Of a DNA stretch of 64,000 bases, positions 38,480 to 50,834 are shown piece by piece (position 1 is the first letter of the stretch; the number at the start of each line of letters is the position of its first letter). Made by a program: the position numbers and the translations under genes. Under the pieces are notes generated by a model that worked only from the letters and a program-made list of their open reading frames with translations, had not been told where the DNA came from and did not search any database. The DNA is from Tetragonia tetragonoides (Eukaryota > Streptophyta > Magnoliopsida > Caryophyllales > Aizoaceae): the NCBI GenBank assembly GCA_038025085.1, contig CM076148.1, positions 4,929,501-4,993,500 on the forward strand, read 5' to 3'.

Positions 38480-39680
38480 ATGTTCAATAAGAGGCCCTTC
38501 CAAGCCTAACCAAGGACCCGATAACCTAGCCCGGGGGTCTCCCATGCCCCCTAGGTTGTCCCGTGCGAAGTTGTGCGAAAATATCCACCTTCGTTCCGGG
38601 GTTTGCCAGAAGCTCAAAAAAACGTGGATTATAACCTTCGTTTTCGGCTTCCCGGGGCGCAAGTGTCATTTTTGCCCAAACTTCTCCGGCAGATCTACCA
38701 TGACCCTAGAGGACCCTCGCGCTCCGGGAGGGTTATCTGGATCTCCAAACTTTGATATCACTAATGCCTTTAGTGTTCTGGTTCTTACACCCATGTCCCG
38801 TAAAATGCCCTTTCAAACCTATCAGGGACCAGATAAGAAATCCCGAGGGCCTCCCATGTCTCTTAGTGATATTCCGTGCGATGTGGTGCGAAAATATCCA
38901 TCTTCGTTCCGTAGCCTACCGGAAGCCTAAAAACCGTGGATTAGCCTTCGTTTTCGGCTTCCCGGGAGCCGGGTGTCATTTTTATCCAAACTTCTTCTGG
39001 GGGGTCTATTATGACCCTAGGGGACCCTCGTTGCTCCGACAGGGTTATCCGTATCCCTAAACTTCGACATCACCCATGCCTTTGGTGTTTCAGCTCTTAC
39101 ACCAGTGTCCCGTAAAAACGCCCTTCCAACCTTATCAGTGATCGGATAAGCGACCCCGAGGGCCATTTGTGTCCCCTAGGGTTGTTCAATGCGATGTGGT
39201 ACGAAAATATCCACCTTCGTCACGGGGCCTCCAAGAAGCCCAAAAAACGTGGACTATAGCCTTCGTTTTCGGCTTCCGAGGGCCTAGGTGTCTTTTTTAT
39301 CCAAAATTTTCCAGAGGGTCTATCATGATTCTATAGGACCCTCGGTGCCTCGGTAGGGTCATCCGGATCCCCGAACTTTGATATCACCCATGCTTTTGGT
39401 GTTCCGACACTTACATTAATGTCCCATAAAAAGGTCCTTACAAGCCTATTATGGACACGATAACGGAGTTCGGGGACCTCTTATGTTCCCTAAGGGTGTC
39501 TCATGCGATGTGGTGGAAACCCCAAAAAACGTGGATTTATAGCCTTTGATTTTCGGCTTCGTGGGGCCCAGTTTTTGTTTTTGTCCAAACTTCTCCGAGG
39601 GGTCTATCATCACCCTAGAGGACCCTCGATGCCCTAAGAGGGTGATCTGGCTCCTCGAAAACTCCGATTTCACCCATGAG
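38480..39680. repeat. Tandem satellite, period about 313 bp (array 1)
   Basis: A shared landmark CGTGGAtTATAGCCTTCG recurs at about 38623, 38935, 39248 and 39530, giving spacings of 312, 313 and 282. The last unit lacks about 30 bases. Each unit holds TTCGTTTTCGGCTTCC, TGTCATTTTTgTCCAAACTT, GACCCTAGAGGACCCTCG and AACTTTGATATCACCCATGC in the same order. A diverged partial unit starts the array. The same repeat forms a second array at 46632-47255. Confidence 0.9.
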
Positions 39681-39921
39681 ACATAGGCGCTGGAACATGG
39701 GACATGACGCTCGTTGGGCGCTGGGACATGGGACATGGAACATGGGCCACCCATTCAATAAATGTTTGATGTACTTTGTTCATTTCGATCCATTGTCTAC
39801 TATGATTATAGCTTTGGTAGAAAAACCGTATAACAGAGTATTCTCAAGTTTGTTAATAAAAAGCTAATAATCATTTTTTAAGCACTCAGTCAAATATAGA
39901 TCAAAGTTAAGTAGAAGTATA

Positions 39922-41580
39922 TTCGATCCAAGTGGTGGTGGAGGTTTGGTAGCGAAAAAGACAGCCTTTGGCGGAAAGTGATAATGGCAAAGTATTATGT
40001 TGGTCATCATTTTTGGTTACCCCAAGAGACTGCGGGTGCTTCATCTGCTATGTGGTCGCATATTCTAGACGTAGGAAGCAGTTCAGAGGCCATGAAACAT
40101 TTAGTTGGCAAGGGGTTTCAATTGATCCCTCGAGATGGAACCCAAATTCAGTTCTGGAAACGTAATTGGCTTGATGAGAATGCTCTTATCCATTCTTTTC
40201 CCAGATTGTATGCTTTAAGCATTAAAAGGAGGCTACTGTTGCTGATATGGGGTATTGGGTCGATAATAGTTGAACCTGGCAAATTCAGTTTCGACGAGAG
40301 CTTAGGTCCTGGGAGACTGAGCAGTTGCACCAGTTGATTAATAGATTGCAAAGTGTGGTTCTTCTTAAGGACGAGCAGGATAAAATAGTTTGGAAACATG
40401 ATCTCCATGGATCCTTTTCTGTTAAGATTATGTGTTGTAAATTGCAAACCCATGAGGCTGCAGATGGGCCTTTTTCGGATCTGATCTGGTCCATTAAAGT
40501 TCCTGCTAAAAATCAAATTTTTGGTTGGCAGGTGGTTTTGGGGAGAGTAGCTACTAAAACTAATCTCCGAGATAGGGGAGTGCCTTTAGAGGATGCTGCT
40601 TGTCTATGTGTCTGGTGTAATACAGTTGAAGAGGACGTTGACCATCTCTTCCTTACTTGTCCTTTTACTCAAGCAATCTGGCAGAATGTGCTACAATGGT
40701 GGGGTGCGTAGCCTGCTTACCTGTGAAAATATCTGAGCTGCTGTCACAATGGAATGACATTGATGCGTTTGCAAAACATTCCCAGAAGGGTCAGGTTTGG
40801 ATTATGTCTTTCTTTGCAATACTATGGACTATCTGGTGTTGTAGAAATGATACTTGTTTCAATGAAAAACAGTTTGGTGTTGAAGAGGTATTTGTACATA
40901 TGCAGATGAGATTGTTCTGGTGGGTTAAAAGGGTTGATTCTACTGTCACTTGTTCATTTCATGATTGGACAGAGAACTTAATGCATGTTTTGAGTACTAG
41001 GGTGATTCATTCAGATCTTAGTGCTAAGCTTCCACGGAATGTAAAGTGGGAAGCTCCTCCTGCAAATTGGTTAAAGATGAATGTGGATGGATCTTCTCTA
41101 GGTAAGCCTGGTGCTGCTGGATGCGGAGGGTGCTTAAAGGATCACGATTCTGAAATTGTTGGGTTGTTTTCTGTTAATATTGGGATACAAGATTCAAATG
41201 TTGCAGAACTTATGGCATTTGTACATGCTTTTCAGCTCTTACAGACTGATGCTCAGTGGCCTCATCTTCGGACTTGTTTTGAAAGTGATTCAATAAATGT
41301 CGTTCAGTGGCTACAACAGAAGGATTTGTGGCCATGGAAAATCTGGAACACTTTTAGACAGCTAGATAATTGTTTTGCTAGTCTAAATGGATGTACTATA
41401 CAGCATATAGTGAGAGAGAGGAATACAGATGCAGATCAATTAGCAAAATTGGGTGTAAATAGGGATGGAGACTTATACATTTGGATGTAACTTGAGGGCT
41501 CTAAGAGCCTTAGGACTTGTGTAATTGCGATTTGGCAATGAGTTGCCTACTTAACTGACATTTGCTATTCAAAAAAAAAG
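39922..41580 (+). mobile_element. 5'-truncated L1-type LINE
   Basis: Flanked by a perfect 13-bp duplication AAGTAGAAGTATA (39909-39921 and 41581-41593) and ending in an A-run (41571-41579). It retains only the end of the second LINE frame, so reverse transcription stopped early. Confidence 0.92.
39938..41490 (+). pseudogene. LINE ORF2 3' end: zinc-binding RT-associated domain and RNase H
   Basis: Three frames carry it. About 39938-40337 includes QFWKRNWLDENALIHSFPRL. About 40260-40711 has the zf-RVT motif CVWCNTVEEDVDHLFLTCPF. 40695-41490 ends in an RNase H domain with MNVDGSS, AELMAF, FESDS and NTDADQLAKLG supplying the expected D-E-D-D residues. The end of the frame is close to the tail. 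Frame changes near 40255-40300 and 40690-40710 mean it is not translated as one protein. Confidence 0.85.
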
Positions 41581-41593
41581 AAGTAGAAGTATA

Positions 41594-42339
41594 ATGTAAA
41601 AAACAATGTCATATAGGGCTAGATACCTCTAAGTTTTATAGAGGCACCACAAGCCAATCAATCACTTTTTTTTTTCTTTTTCAAAGTCTAATACACGATA
41701 CAACCAGTGAATGACTATTACCATGACTTGAGGACATTCATTCTCCCAAAATTTTAATATCTGCTTATCCTAAGCAAATGAAGAGTCAAGCTGCGGATGA
41801 ACATTCCCAAATCTCACCTTGATGTTGTTTTAGTTTTATTTACCTGTTAATTAAAAATTAGCACCAAAAAGGAAAAAGAAAATTACCACAACAAAATTAG
41901 AAACAAGGCAACCCATCAAACAGCATCTAATTTAGAAAAAACATTAAAAAAGCTAAAACATCCGTGTATCACAGAGACATACACACTAATTAATTGTAAT
42001 CGCACGAAAAAAAACAAGGCCTTAGCTTACGGGTGTTTTTTGTACTAACCCAAATGGATCAGTCTATATGTTGTGGACTTGGACATGCAAAACCTCCTGA
42101 ATAAGGACCCTCCTCACCAAAGTGATAATGATACTTGAGCATTGGGCTTATTATGTTAGGCCAATTTGCCAACTTTCAAGCCAGCATAGTATTTTGTAGA
42201 AATAGCCTCTGGAGTTTGGGTAATGAATTGACGCGTACATTTGACAAATCTTCGTATACCAGAATACCGTCTGAGTAGAGCTCAACATTGGAGGTGCTGA
42301 AAGTTTTTAAACTTTAATTTAGGACATATTCTTTTCAAC
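41594..42339. other. AT-rich spacer
   Basis: No gene or clear repeat is recognised. Confidence 0.5.
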
Positions 42340-42830
<491 letters not shown>

Positions 42831-43885
42831 AACAAGCACTTAGTACCAAAGTTCAAAATTAAAAATAATAAAAAAAACTTGAAATCTGGCACATCGTACA
42901 AGATCCCATACTGCTAATACCCATCAACATAAAAATTTGTATAAGACGGTCTTACTATAATTTTTGGTGAGACGAGCGTCACTTTTTAGTGAAATAATAA
43001 TCAAACCTCGTACTAAGTAACCCCACCAAAAATCAAACCTCGAAATAATAATCAAACTCGTAAGTTTTTCTATGTAATAAAGCATAGCTTAATGTAACCC
43101 CACCTTTTTTGTGAGTTGGTCGCACACAAAATTTACTCATTTATCAAAAATGGATTGTGTCAAAAGTTAAATTAATATGACGTTATTTATTCAACTACCT
43201 AAGTACATGATCAACCATTAAAAAAATTGAAGTTAAAATATTTCAAAGAACAATAATTCAAACCTACTCTCGGGTTTAATGTTTTTGGTCAAGCATTAAG
43301 AAGTTGATGAGAGAATACATACTCCCATAAATAGGTAAAAGTTTTTGATGATAAGGGTATGTGTTATGATAAGTTGATGGGAGAACTTATGCCTATTTTA
43401 CTTTTGTAATTATGGCGCTTTTGGTAATGAATAAAATTTTACCAAAATAAAAAAAAGGTTCACAAATTAAACTATTGTAAATTGTACAACTGGTCATTGG
43501 GAAAAATAGTTACACTCGTTGTCTCGTTCAATATACATTTTTTTGGTGCAATCGTTCAATATACATTAAGCTATGCTTTTATTACATAGAAAAAGTATTT
43601 TCAATATATATAATAAACATAATTACATCAAAAGAATCCAAAAATAAGAAAAGTATCACCTTTTGTGCAAAAACTCAACTGATACCCTTTAAATTTGCAG
43701 GGTCAGTAAAAAAAATGATAGCTTAAGCTTATAGCCTCTACATAATATTCTCACTTCCCTTTACAAAGTAATGAATGAAGGAATTTCTATTATATATGCA
43801 TATGTATAGAAAAATCAACCAATAAATAAAAAAAAATTGGGGTTATCAGATTAAAAATTAATTTAATCATATCATTAGCAATTAG
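42831..43885. other. Spacer with a 32-base inverted repeat
   Basis: 43065-43096 and 43562-43594 are inverted copies differing by one T in a T-run. The word TAAGACGGTCTTA near 42951 is typical of plant MITE ends. No gene recognised. Confidence 0.5.
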
Positions 43886-45260
43886 CTAGTGACGACGGTG
43901 GGCAGAAATTGCATGGGTATGCTTCAAATTGTTAGTTTGGAGTTTGTGTTGAATTTCTTCTTCTTCGAGCAATCTTTGAATAACTACATCGGTTGCACTC
44001 GTCAAAAACTCTGACCAGTCCCTGCAAATGAACACATGTATATATGACAATTAGAACTGGCTTTTTCCTCATTATAAATAACAAGAATATATAAAGTGGC
44101 GAAATCAGAAATCAAATCGAGTGGGTTCTACCATTTATAACATAAAGGATAATTATTGAATATTGTATTAAAAAATTTTATTTTACAAAGGAATTAAAAA
44201 AAATTCAAGTGGAATCCACTCTCTAACCGTCACTGAATATATAGCAAGCTTATTAAAAAAAGAGTTGTTGTTCTCCCTTGTAAAGAGCAGGAAAAGCTAA
44301 AAGCATTACATTGAAAAAATGCCAGATAATTAAAAAATGCTATAATCACTTCGTCGCTATCAGTATCATGTACTAATACTGGCTTTAATATCAAAATTAA
44401 GTAACAATCATACGCAATGTTGCCATGTACCCTTGTGGAGACCATTGAACCCTTTAGAAAGAATGAAGTAGCAAATGATCGAACATTTCTATTGCCAAAC
44501 ATGACATCATGCTTATTTAAATTAGTCATACACAAAAATTCAAATATTTCATGCTCACGTTGAGGCTGCCTTATATGAGTTTTTGCGTATGACTATTAGA
44601 GCCTTCCAAATTAGTTAGTGATCAAATACCTTATCTTCTTTTACTTGTTTTCTGTTCCCTTACTAAAAAAACATTAGTCACTATTTTCATGCTACATAGT
44701 TGTATAATTCAACGCGTAATACAAATTTATTCATAGATAGTAGGAGAATTCATGTATGTAAGATAGAATACTAACCCCGTGAACGTGTCAAATGTGAGCC
44801 CAACGGTGAGTTTAGCTTCCTCTAAAGCCCGGTGAAACCTCTCAAGTTCCTCCTTAGAGCAACTCCCATTATCCTTAATTCGGAGCTCCGAAGGTTTAAC
44901 ATCACAAAAAATGGGCACCACCCTTTTCTTACACTCCATCATTAACGCAAGCTCATGTAAACAAAAATAGGACTCACAATAACGTGGTGAAAAAACCGCC
45001 ACCCCGACCCGGCTAGTTCGGATTGCCGGGTCAATTTTGTCGAATAGCTTGTCCCCGGGTCTCATCGACTTGCTATCCAAAAACGGGCTTAGCCCGAGAC
45101 TCGAGAGGTGTTGGTAGAGAAGCCCCGCTATGGTCCGTTTCGTGTCGATTCCTCGGTGGTTTATAAACACGTCGCATGGTTTCGTGGTCGGTTTAGGAAT
45201 ACGGGTCGCATTTCGGAGGATCCGGTTGGGAAGTGTTTTGGAGATCATTGAGCGTTGCAT
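43886..45260 (-). CDS. TIR-only immune-type protein
   Basis: Two exons, 45260-44776 and 44021-43886, encode 206 residues. The TIR domain spans about 28-165: CDVFINHRGIDTKRTIAGLL (box 1 and BB region), FLDSKSMRPGDKLFDKIDPA, VGVAVFSPRYCESYFCLHEL, and VVPIFCDVKPSELR. Glu103 in CLHEL is at the position of the catalytic Glu of plant TIR NADases; the usual Trp before CL is Phe. The second exon adds GDWSEFLTSATDVVIQRLLE and a short basic His-rich tail. There is no NB-ARC or LRR downstream, so it is a stand-alone TIR protein. Such proteins cleave NAD+ to signalling nucleotides that feed EDS1 (family knowledge). The ATG at 45260 is the first in frame. Intron 44775-44022 has normal GT-AG borders. Confidence 0.88.
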
Positions 45261-46631
45261 GGCGAATAAATAGTGCAAAAATTTGAAATTTTGGTTGCTT
45301 TTCGGAAAGCTAGATGTGTACTTTAAGTTTGCTCCTATATATGAAAAAGTTTAGTACTTTTCTGTTGTTATACCTGGTTTTTTCTTTGTGTTTTTGTTGT
45401 TGTGATTGATTTGATTTTGTATATATATATATAGGGAGGTATGAGAATGTTGTTTAGAGGGACTTGCTAGTTTGATTACAGGAATTTTGATTTCAAGATG
45501 AGAATTCTACATTTTCTTGAGTGATGGTCAAATTTTGTGAAAATGCCTTGCAGTTTGTTTGACAAGACAAAATTCGTATAGGGAGTAAAAGGGTTTGAAG
45601 GTTTTGACTGTTTTCTATACTTTTCTTCAAGGCACTTTATGAACCAGAGTTATACTCCTTCAAACACGGTTCTTTGTTTAACAAACTACACTACTGTTTC
45701 ATTTATGCATGCATGGCAACAACGTTAGTTGTTTATTGAGTTTATTTGAGCAGACAACGAAAATTACTTGTTGATTGATGTATACAGTTTGTCCCTTTCT
45801 AGCCCGCTCAAGCTGTTTCCAAATTTTTTAACTTTCTTCTGGGTTTTTCAGAAACAGTCTCTCTACTAAATGTTTAGTTACATTAAGACTGCGGCTATTT
45901 GAGCATTTTCTGACTCTAGCTAGGCAGAATGCTATTGTGTTGTTGTTGTTGTACTCAAGCCCGCTTAACGAGTCCGCCAATTGGACTCGGTATGCTCAAG
46001 TCTCGGCTTTATCCAAGCAGAATCGCCCCATACATTTTAATGGCCCTGTGCAAAAAAAAACTGAGTCCCTAATTTGTGATTATTTCCTAAAGGAACTATT
46101 TAAAATGTAATTTTAAATTAATGAACGCAAATATTTTTATCGCAATACTTTCCAAATTACTTTTTTATTTACAAATCATCCTCCACCTTCTCATTGTTAT
46201 TCCTCTCAAAATATCTTGTTATCACCCTAATAAACATGGATAATTCTTTGGATCAATGCTAATTTTTTGATGATATTGAAAGCTAAGTCATTAATCAATA
46301 GCAGAAACAAACAAAATTGAAGGAAAAAAAACAAAAAAAAAAAACTAGAAAAAAGTGTAGCAAGGCGGAGTCAGGCCCCCGTACCGCCAATCCCCACTCC
46401 ATCACCGGCGAACCATTCCTCCACCCCCTCCCCCCTCCCGCCGTCAGACGCCCCCCACTCCACCGGCAGCGTTGAACTACCTTACCCACCGACGGCTACT
46501 TCTCTCTCTCTTCTGCACCCTTTTCTCTCTCATTTGCGCCTCTTTCTCTCTCCTTTTGGACTCCTGAGCCAGCCCTGCGACTTTCTCTCTCTATCTCATG
46601 CCTCAGCCACCAGACCTAGTCGCTGCCGGTG
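45261..46631. other. TIR gene upstream region, then GC-rich block
   Basis: Contains the presumed promoter. Bases 46365-46620 are pyrimidine- and C-rich (CCACTCC, TCTCTCTC), compositionally unlike their surroundings and abutting the second satellite array. No gene is recognised. Confidence 0.45.
45420..45434 (-). promoter_or_regulatory. Candidate TATA element of the TIR gene
   Basis: A CTATATATATATATA run on the minus strand about 160 bases upstream of the ATG. It could equally be a small TA repeat. Confidence 0.35.
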
Positions 46632-47255
46632 AACCCCAAAACGTGGATTATAGCCTTTGTTTTTGGCTTCCGGGGTCGGGGTGTCATTTTTGCCCAAGCT
46701 TCTTCGAGGGCTCTATCATGATCGTAGAGGACCTTCACTGCTCTAGGAGGTTCATTCAGATCGCCGAACTTTGATATCACCCATGTTTTCGGTGTTCCGG
46801 CTCTTACATTGGTGTCCCATAAAAATGCCCTTACAAGCCTATTAGGGACCAAGTAACGGACCTCGGAGGCCTCCCATGTCCCCTAGAGGTGTCCAGTGTG
46901 ATTGAGTGTGAAAATATACACATTCGTTCTGGGGCATCCCGGAAGCCCCAAAAACGTGGATTATAGCCTTCGTTTTCGACTTCCCTGGGCCCGGGTGTCA
47001 TTTTTGTCCAAACTTCTTCGGAGGGTTTATCATGATCCTAGAGGACACTTGGTGCTATGGAGGGTAATCCGGATCCCCGAACTTTGATATCACCCATGAT
47101 TTTGGTGTTTAGGCCCTTACATTACTGTCCCATTAAAACGACGTTAAAATCCTATCAGGGACCAGATAGAGGATCTCGGGGGCCTCCAATGTCCCATTGG
47201 GGTATCCCATGCGTTATGGTGTGAAAATATACACCTTCGATCCAAGGCCTCTCAA
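46632..47255. repeat. Tandem satellite, period about 313 bp (array 2)
   Basis: Two units with landmarks at about 46642 and 46955 (313 apart), carrying the same ordered blocks as 38480-39680. It starts abruptly at the GC-rich block and decays near 47255. Confidence 0.88.
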
Positions 47256-48980
47256 CCGAGAAAATGTTGAACTGAACACTAATAGAATTGAATAGGGGGT
47301 TAACTATTCTTATACTAGTGTGTTCTTTTTACTGAATTGGACTGCTCGAATTGAATCGAATAGTAATATGTGAGAGAAAAAGTAGATTATTGACTGAACT
47401 CAACTGAATTAAACTGAATCGAACATTTCAAGGAGATACTATTAAAAGGGGTACACATGGAGCCCGGCCACCATTATGTCTTTCTTTGTTTGAAGTCATC
47501 AGTGTTCTTATGGCAAAGTTAGATGCCTCGATTATAATTCCCGAGCAAATTTAGTTTAGTCTAATTTAGTTCAGTTCAGGTAAGACTTGTTCTTGTAACT
47601 TAAAAGACTTTAACTCATGCTTTTCAATGAGAGTCTGATATCGAATGATTTCGATAGATAAAAAGAAAAAAGCCAAGCAAAAAAATCAAAGTAATTCAAT
47701 TATGTTCAAATACCCTTATTACTTGTAGTAATCTTAAACAATATTACCACACATCATGCAAAACTAAAATGATTTTAATAGTTATGTTCTTTTTAGTTGA
47801 AAGAAACTTATCCAAACTTATTCAAATTGAACTGATCTAAATTTTTTTTAGCTTCATATTTGACCATTTAAAACTTATAGAGACAAATTTAATTATGGAT
47901 TTATTGAAATTATACGTCAAAATCTTTCAAATGACATAAAATCTATCAATAATGAATTGTTTCAAGATTTAAAAATTATTTAAACAAAAAGTTTTTACTT
48001 AAACTGAACTAAACCGAGTTAGACTAAAGAAAACATAATTCAACTTAATTCAACTGGACTAAAATGGTTGAAATGAACTAAAAAGAGGCATGCATGTAGG
48101 TTGGTCAAACTCATGTTAGGAGTAATAAATGACTTATGCAATTTCAAAGAATATCAGCTATCTAAAAGTTCAGTGTAATTTACATGGATACATAAATTAT
48201 ATCCAATTATATATCCACCCAAGGGAAAATCTATCGAAAGAGATCGAACACCGACACTTACACAAAAATAATTCATTAAAAAGCTCAAGAGACAACATTA
48301 CTTGTCAATTTACAGGATTAGAAGTTTGATCACGTTACCTTTTCTTAATAACTAATACTATTTGAGTGGCAGAGTTACTAATAATATAGTACCTAATTGA
48401 AATTTACATATGAGATCGGCCGCATGAGTGGAAAAATATTTCCTCATGCGTATCACTTCTAAGTTCTGACATTGTAACTTCAGGGTTTTTTTTTTCTTTT
48501 TTAATATTGCCACATCAGTTAAGGGGTGACAGGGAAAGTACCGAGTCAAGCTAATTAAGCCCCAGAGAAATATGTGAATTATGATCAAATTCTTATTGGG
48601 ATTTGGCCAAGGGTTATGACAAATTTGACAGCTCGTGAGATCGCCTCCCAAACAATAATACTCCATTCATATCAAATAAATTTTGTAATTTGCTTTTTTG
48701 CGGTCTTATTTGGACTGTAAAAAAATTTATGCATAAAGATATTGATAAATTATAAAAATATGATTTTTTAAAAGTATTATTGAAAATCAACTTAACAGAA
48801 ATATTATGATATTGTAAATCTTTATAATTTTTAACAAATAAATGTTTAAAGTTTGTGTACTTTGACATTAAAAAAGCAAATGACAATATTATTTATTTGG
48901 AATGAATGAGTAGAAAAAATAGTTAAATAGAAGACAATAGTCACAACAAGGCCCCTTTTGTGTAATTTAGTTCATGTATG
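47256..48980. other. AT-rich spacer
   Basis: 47265-47440 and 47545-48070 contain scattered AACTGAACT/TTAGTTCAG words like those inside the MITE at 53305-53580, without clear ends. No gene recognised. Confidence 0.45.
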
Positions 48981-49100
48981 TATGAACAATATAATCTACT
49001 ATTCGCACATAGTACATGCAGTATGAACAATATAATCTACTAATCGCACACTGTATATATATATGAACATATAATCTACTATTCGCACATACATGTATGC
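48981..49100. repeat. Three-copy 41-bp tandem repeat
   Basis: TATGAACA(A)TATAATCTAC followed by a CGCACA block begins at 48981, 49022 and 49062. Confidence 0.8.
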
Positions 49101-49420
49101 ATACCATTCAGTTTATTTGCAAGTATCTTTCACATGGATGATTCGTCTTTGGTGACACAAAGAGCGCATGTAACTTTCTCAAAGAGTACACCTAATATAA
49201 TGAGCCTATCGATTTATTGTCTCGATTTTTTTTCTCCATTATTCAACCTTTATAGTCTTTAAGACAACAATTTAATCAAAGATAAAGATAATTCCATAAA
49301 AATAAAAATCATAAAGAGATAATAGTTTGAAAATATATAACATGATCTAATCAGAGTATATTTAATTTGTAAATATTATACTTTTTTATTAATTAATGGT
49401 TAGAATTTATAGACATGTAC

Positions 49421-49613
49421 CTAAGAAATTGAAATGGGAAAGAAGAATGTGGGATGGAGAGACTGAGATAGTATCAATAGATATGCATCAATTCCATTGG
49501 ACAAACCCTTTGGATAAACATTGATTTGAATAACGACATCCGACAGCTCAAGTGGGACATTTGCTAGTGGTTCATCCGACAGCTCAAGTGGGACATTTGC
49601 TAGTGGTTTATCC
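49421..49613 (-). pseudogene. Candidate exon with an exact 36-bp duplication
   Basis: On the minus strand a GTTTTAG acceptor and a TTAG|GTACAT donor bracket an open stretch reading KPLANVPLELSDEPLANVPL and then INVYPKGLSNGIDAYLLIL. The latter faintly recalls the YPNG-SLYL part of plant MATH domains. The 36-base unit is repeated exactly (49537-49608). No neighbouring exons were found. Weak call. Confidence 0.25.
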
Positions 49614-49857
49614 CTAAAACAATTACAAAATTATTCATATATGAGGTGAACTCAAAATAAGATGCCTTAAATAACAATGACGATATGCTGACTTTATTTA
49701 TGCGCTTGTTTATAAAAGTGACCTCATATTGAAGCAATTTTTTAAGAGACATTTTTTGACAATTATGTATAGGTTAAAATTGAGATGATGAGTATATTAG
49801 ATCCCAGATTCGAATCCTTTATCCATGTATATGTATATTGTAGGGGACTAAAACCAA

Positions 49858-50050
49858 GGAGATGTGGTTGAGTGGTATGGACTCGTCCATCATTAACCAA
49901 GGTCAGGGGTTCGAATCTCGCATTGGACATGGAGCAGCTTTAAATTCTTTGGCCAGTTATCCCATTCTTTAAAATACTTATAAGATAGCGTGGAGAAATA
50001 GTAAATGTGGTCGTTGGTGGGATACCCTTTGACTGTAAACCAAAAAATAT
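49858..50050 (+). mobile_element. SINE
   Basis: Box-A-like GTGGTTGAGTGGT, box-B-like GGGTTCGAATCTCG, and a shared downstream block (GGCCAGTTATCCCATTCTTT) show it is the same family as 21828-22022. A short A-run ends it. The target duplication is not clear. Confidence 0.7.
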
Positions 50051-50834
50051 TGTACCGAGCTTCGTCCAAACTAAAAAAAGGTAAAAATACAAAACGTGGG
50101 TATTTGACTTGGTTATGGATACGGTACAAAGAAAGAACTAAAGACAAGGTGGTCTAATCATTTTCTCGTGTGCACTATCGTATTAATTAAGAGGAAGATC
50201 GAAAATTCTAAATAGAGAAGTAAAAGCAGTCCAAATTCGCGAAAGCGACGACCTCTAAGGTGGTAATAAAATGGTAATACTCGTATCGCACAATTTGGCG
50301 GATACTTTTCTTTCTTGGACCTTGGTTTTTTATTAAACTTGGATGTCAAGACTGAGTAACATTGAACCATTCTACAGCCAATTTGAAGGTATATAATGGA
50401 TCAGAAAACAGAAATAGAATTATATTTGTAAAGTTTTAACTTGTATTTCAAGAATTATCATGGCTTTGAACGATTCTACTTAAACAAATGGACTAATAGT
50501 GGTTGAGCTAATGGACTAAAAATGAAATAGTATACTGTTACGTAATTTGGAAGTACTGTAGTATTTTATTTGTTTGAAGGATTTTTTTGTGGTAGTATTA
50601 ATCAGGAATTAGAACATAGAACAGCGCCCCGAACATCACGGTAAACAAGTTCAAAACGAATTTGAGAATTTGGGTTGTTCCCTCATGAAAATAGATACTC
50701 TCTCGATCCACAGAAATCTTAACGCTTTTCTTTTATATTTGGACCATAGCAATTTTGGCTATATCTAAAAAGTTGGAATCAAGCAAAAGTGTTCCCTCCA
50801 ACAATAACAAGAAGAATAATGCTGAAGACAAGAG
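50051..50834. other. AT-rich spacer
   Basis: No gene or clear repeat recognised. Confidence 0.5.

Noticed and set aside
38354..39754. Overlapping frames of 100-128 codons on both strands
   Set aside because: They fall in the 313-bp satellite; GC-rich repeat sequence gives long frames by chance and the frames differ between units.
45261..45278. Upstream extension of the TIR protein to 45278
   Set aside because: There is no ATG there (the codon is TTG); the first in-frame ATG is at 45260.
48981..49100. CRISPR-like repeat array
   Set aside because: Three tandem 41-bp copies without distinct spacers in a plant nuclear context; an ordinary minisatellite.
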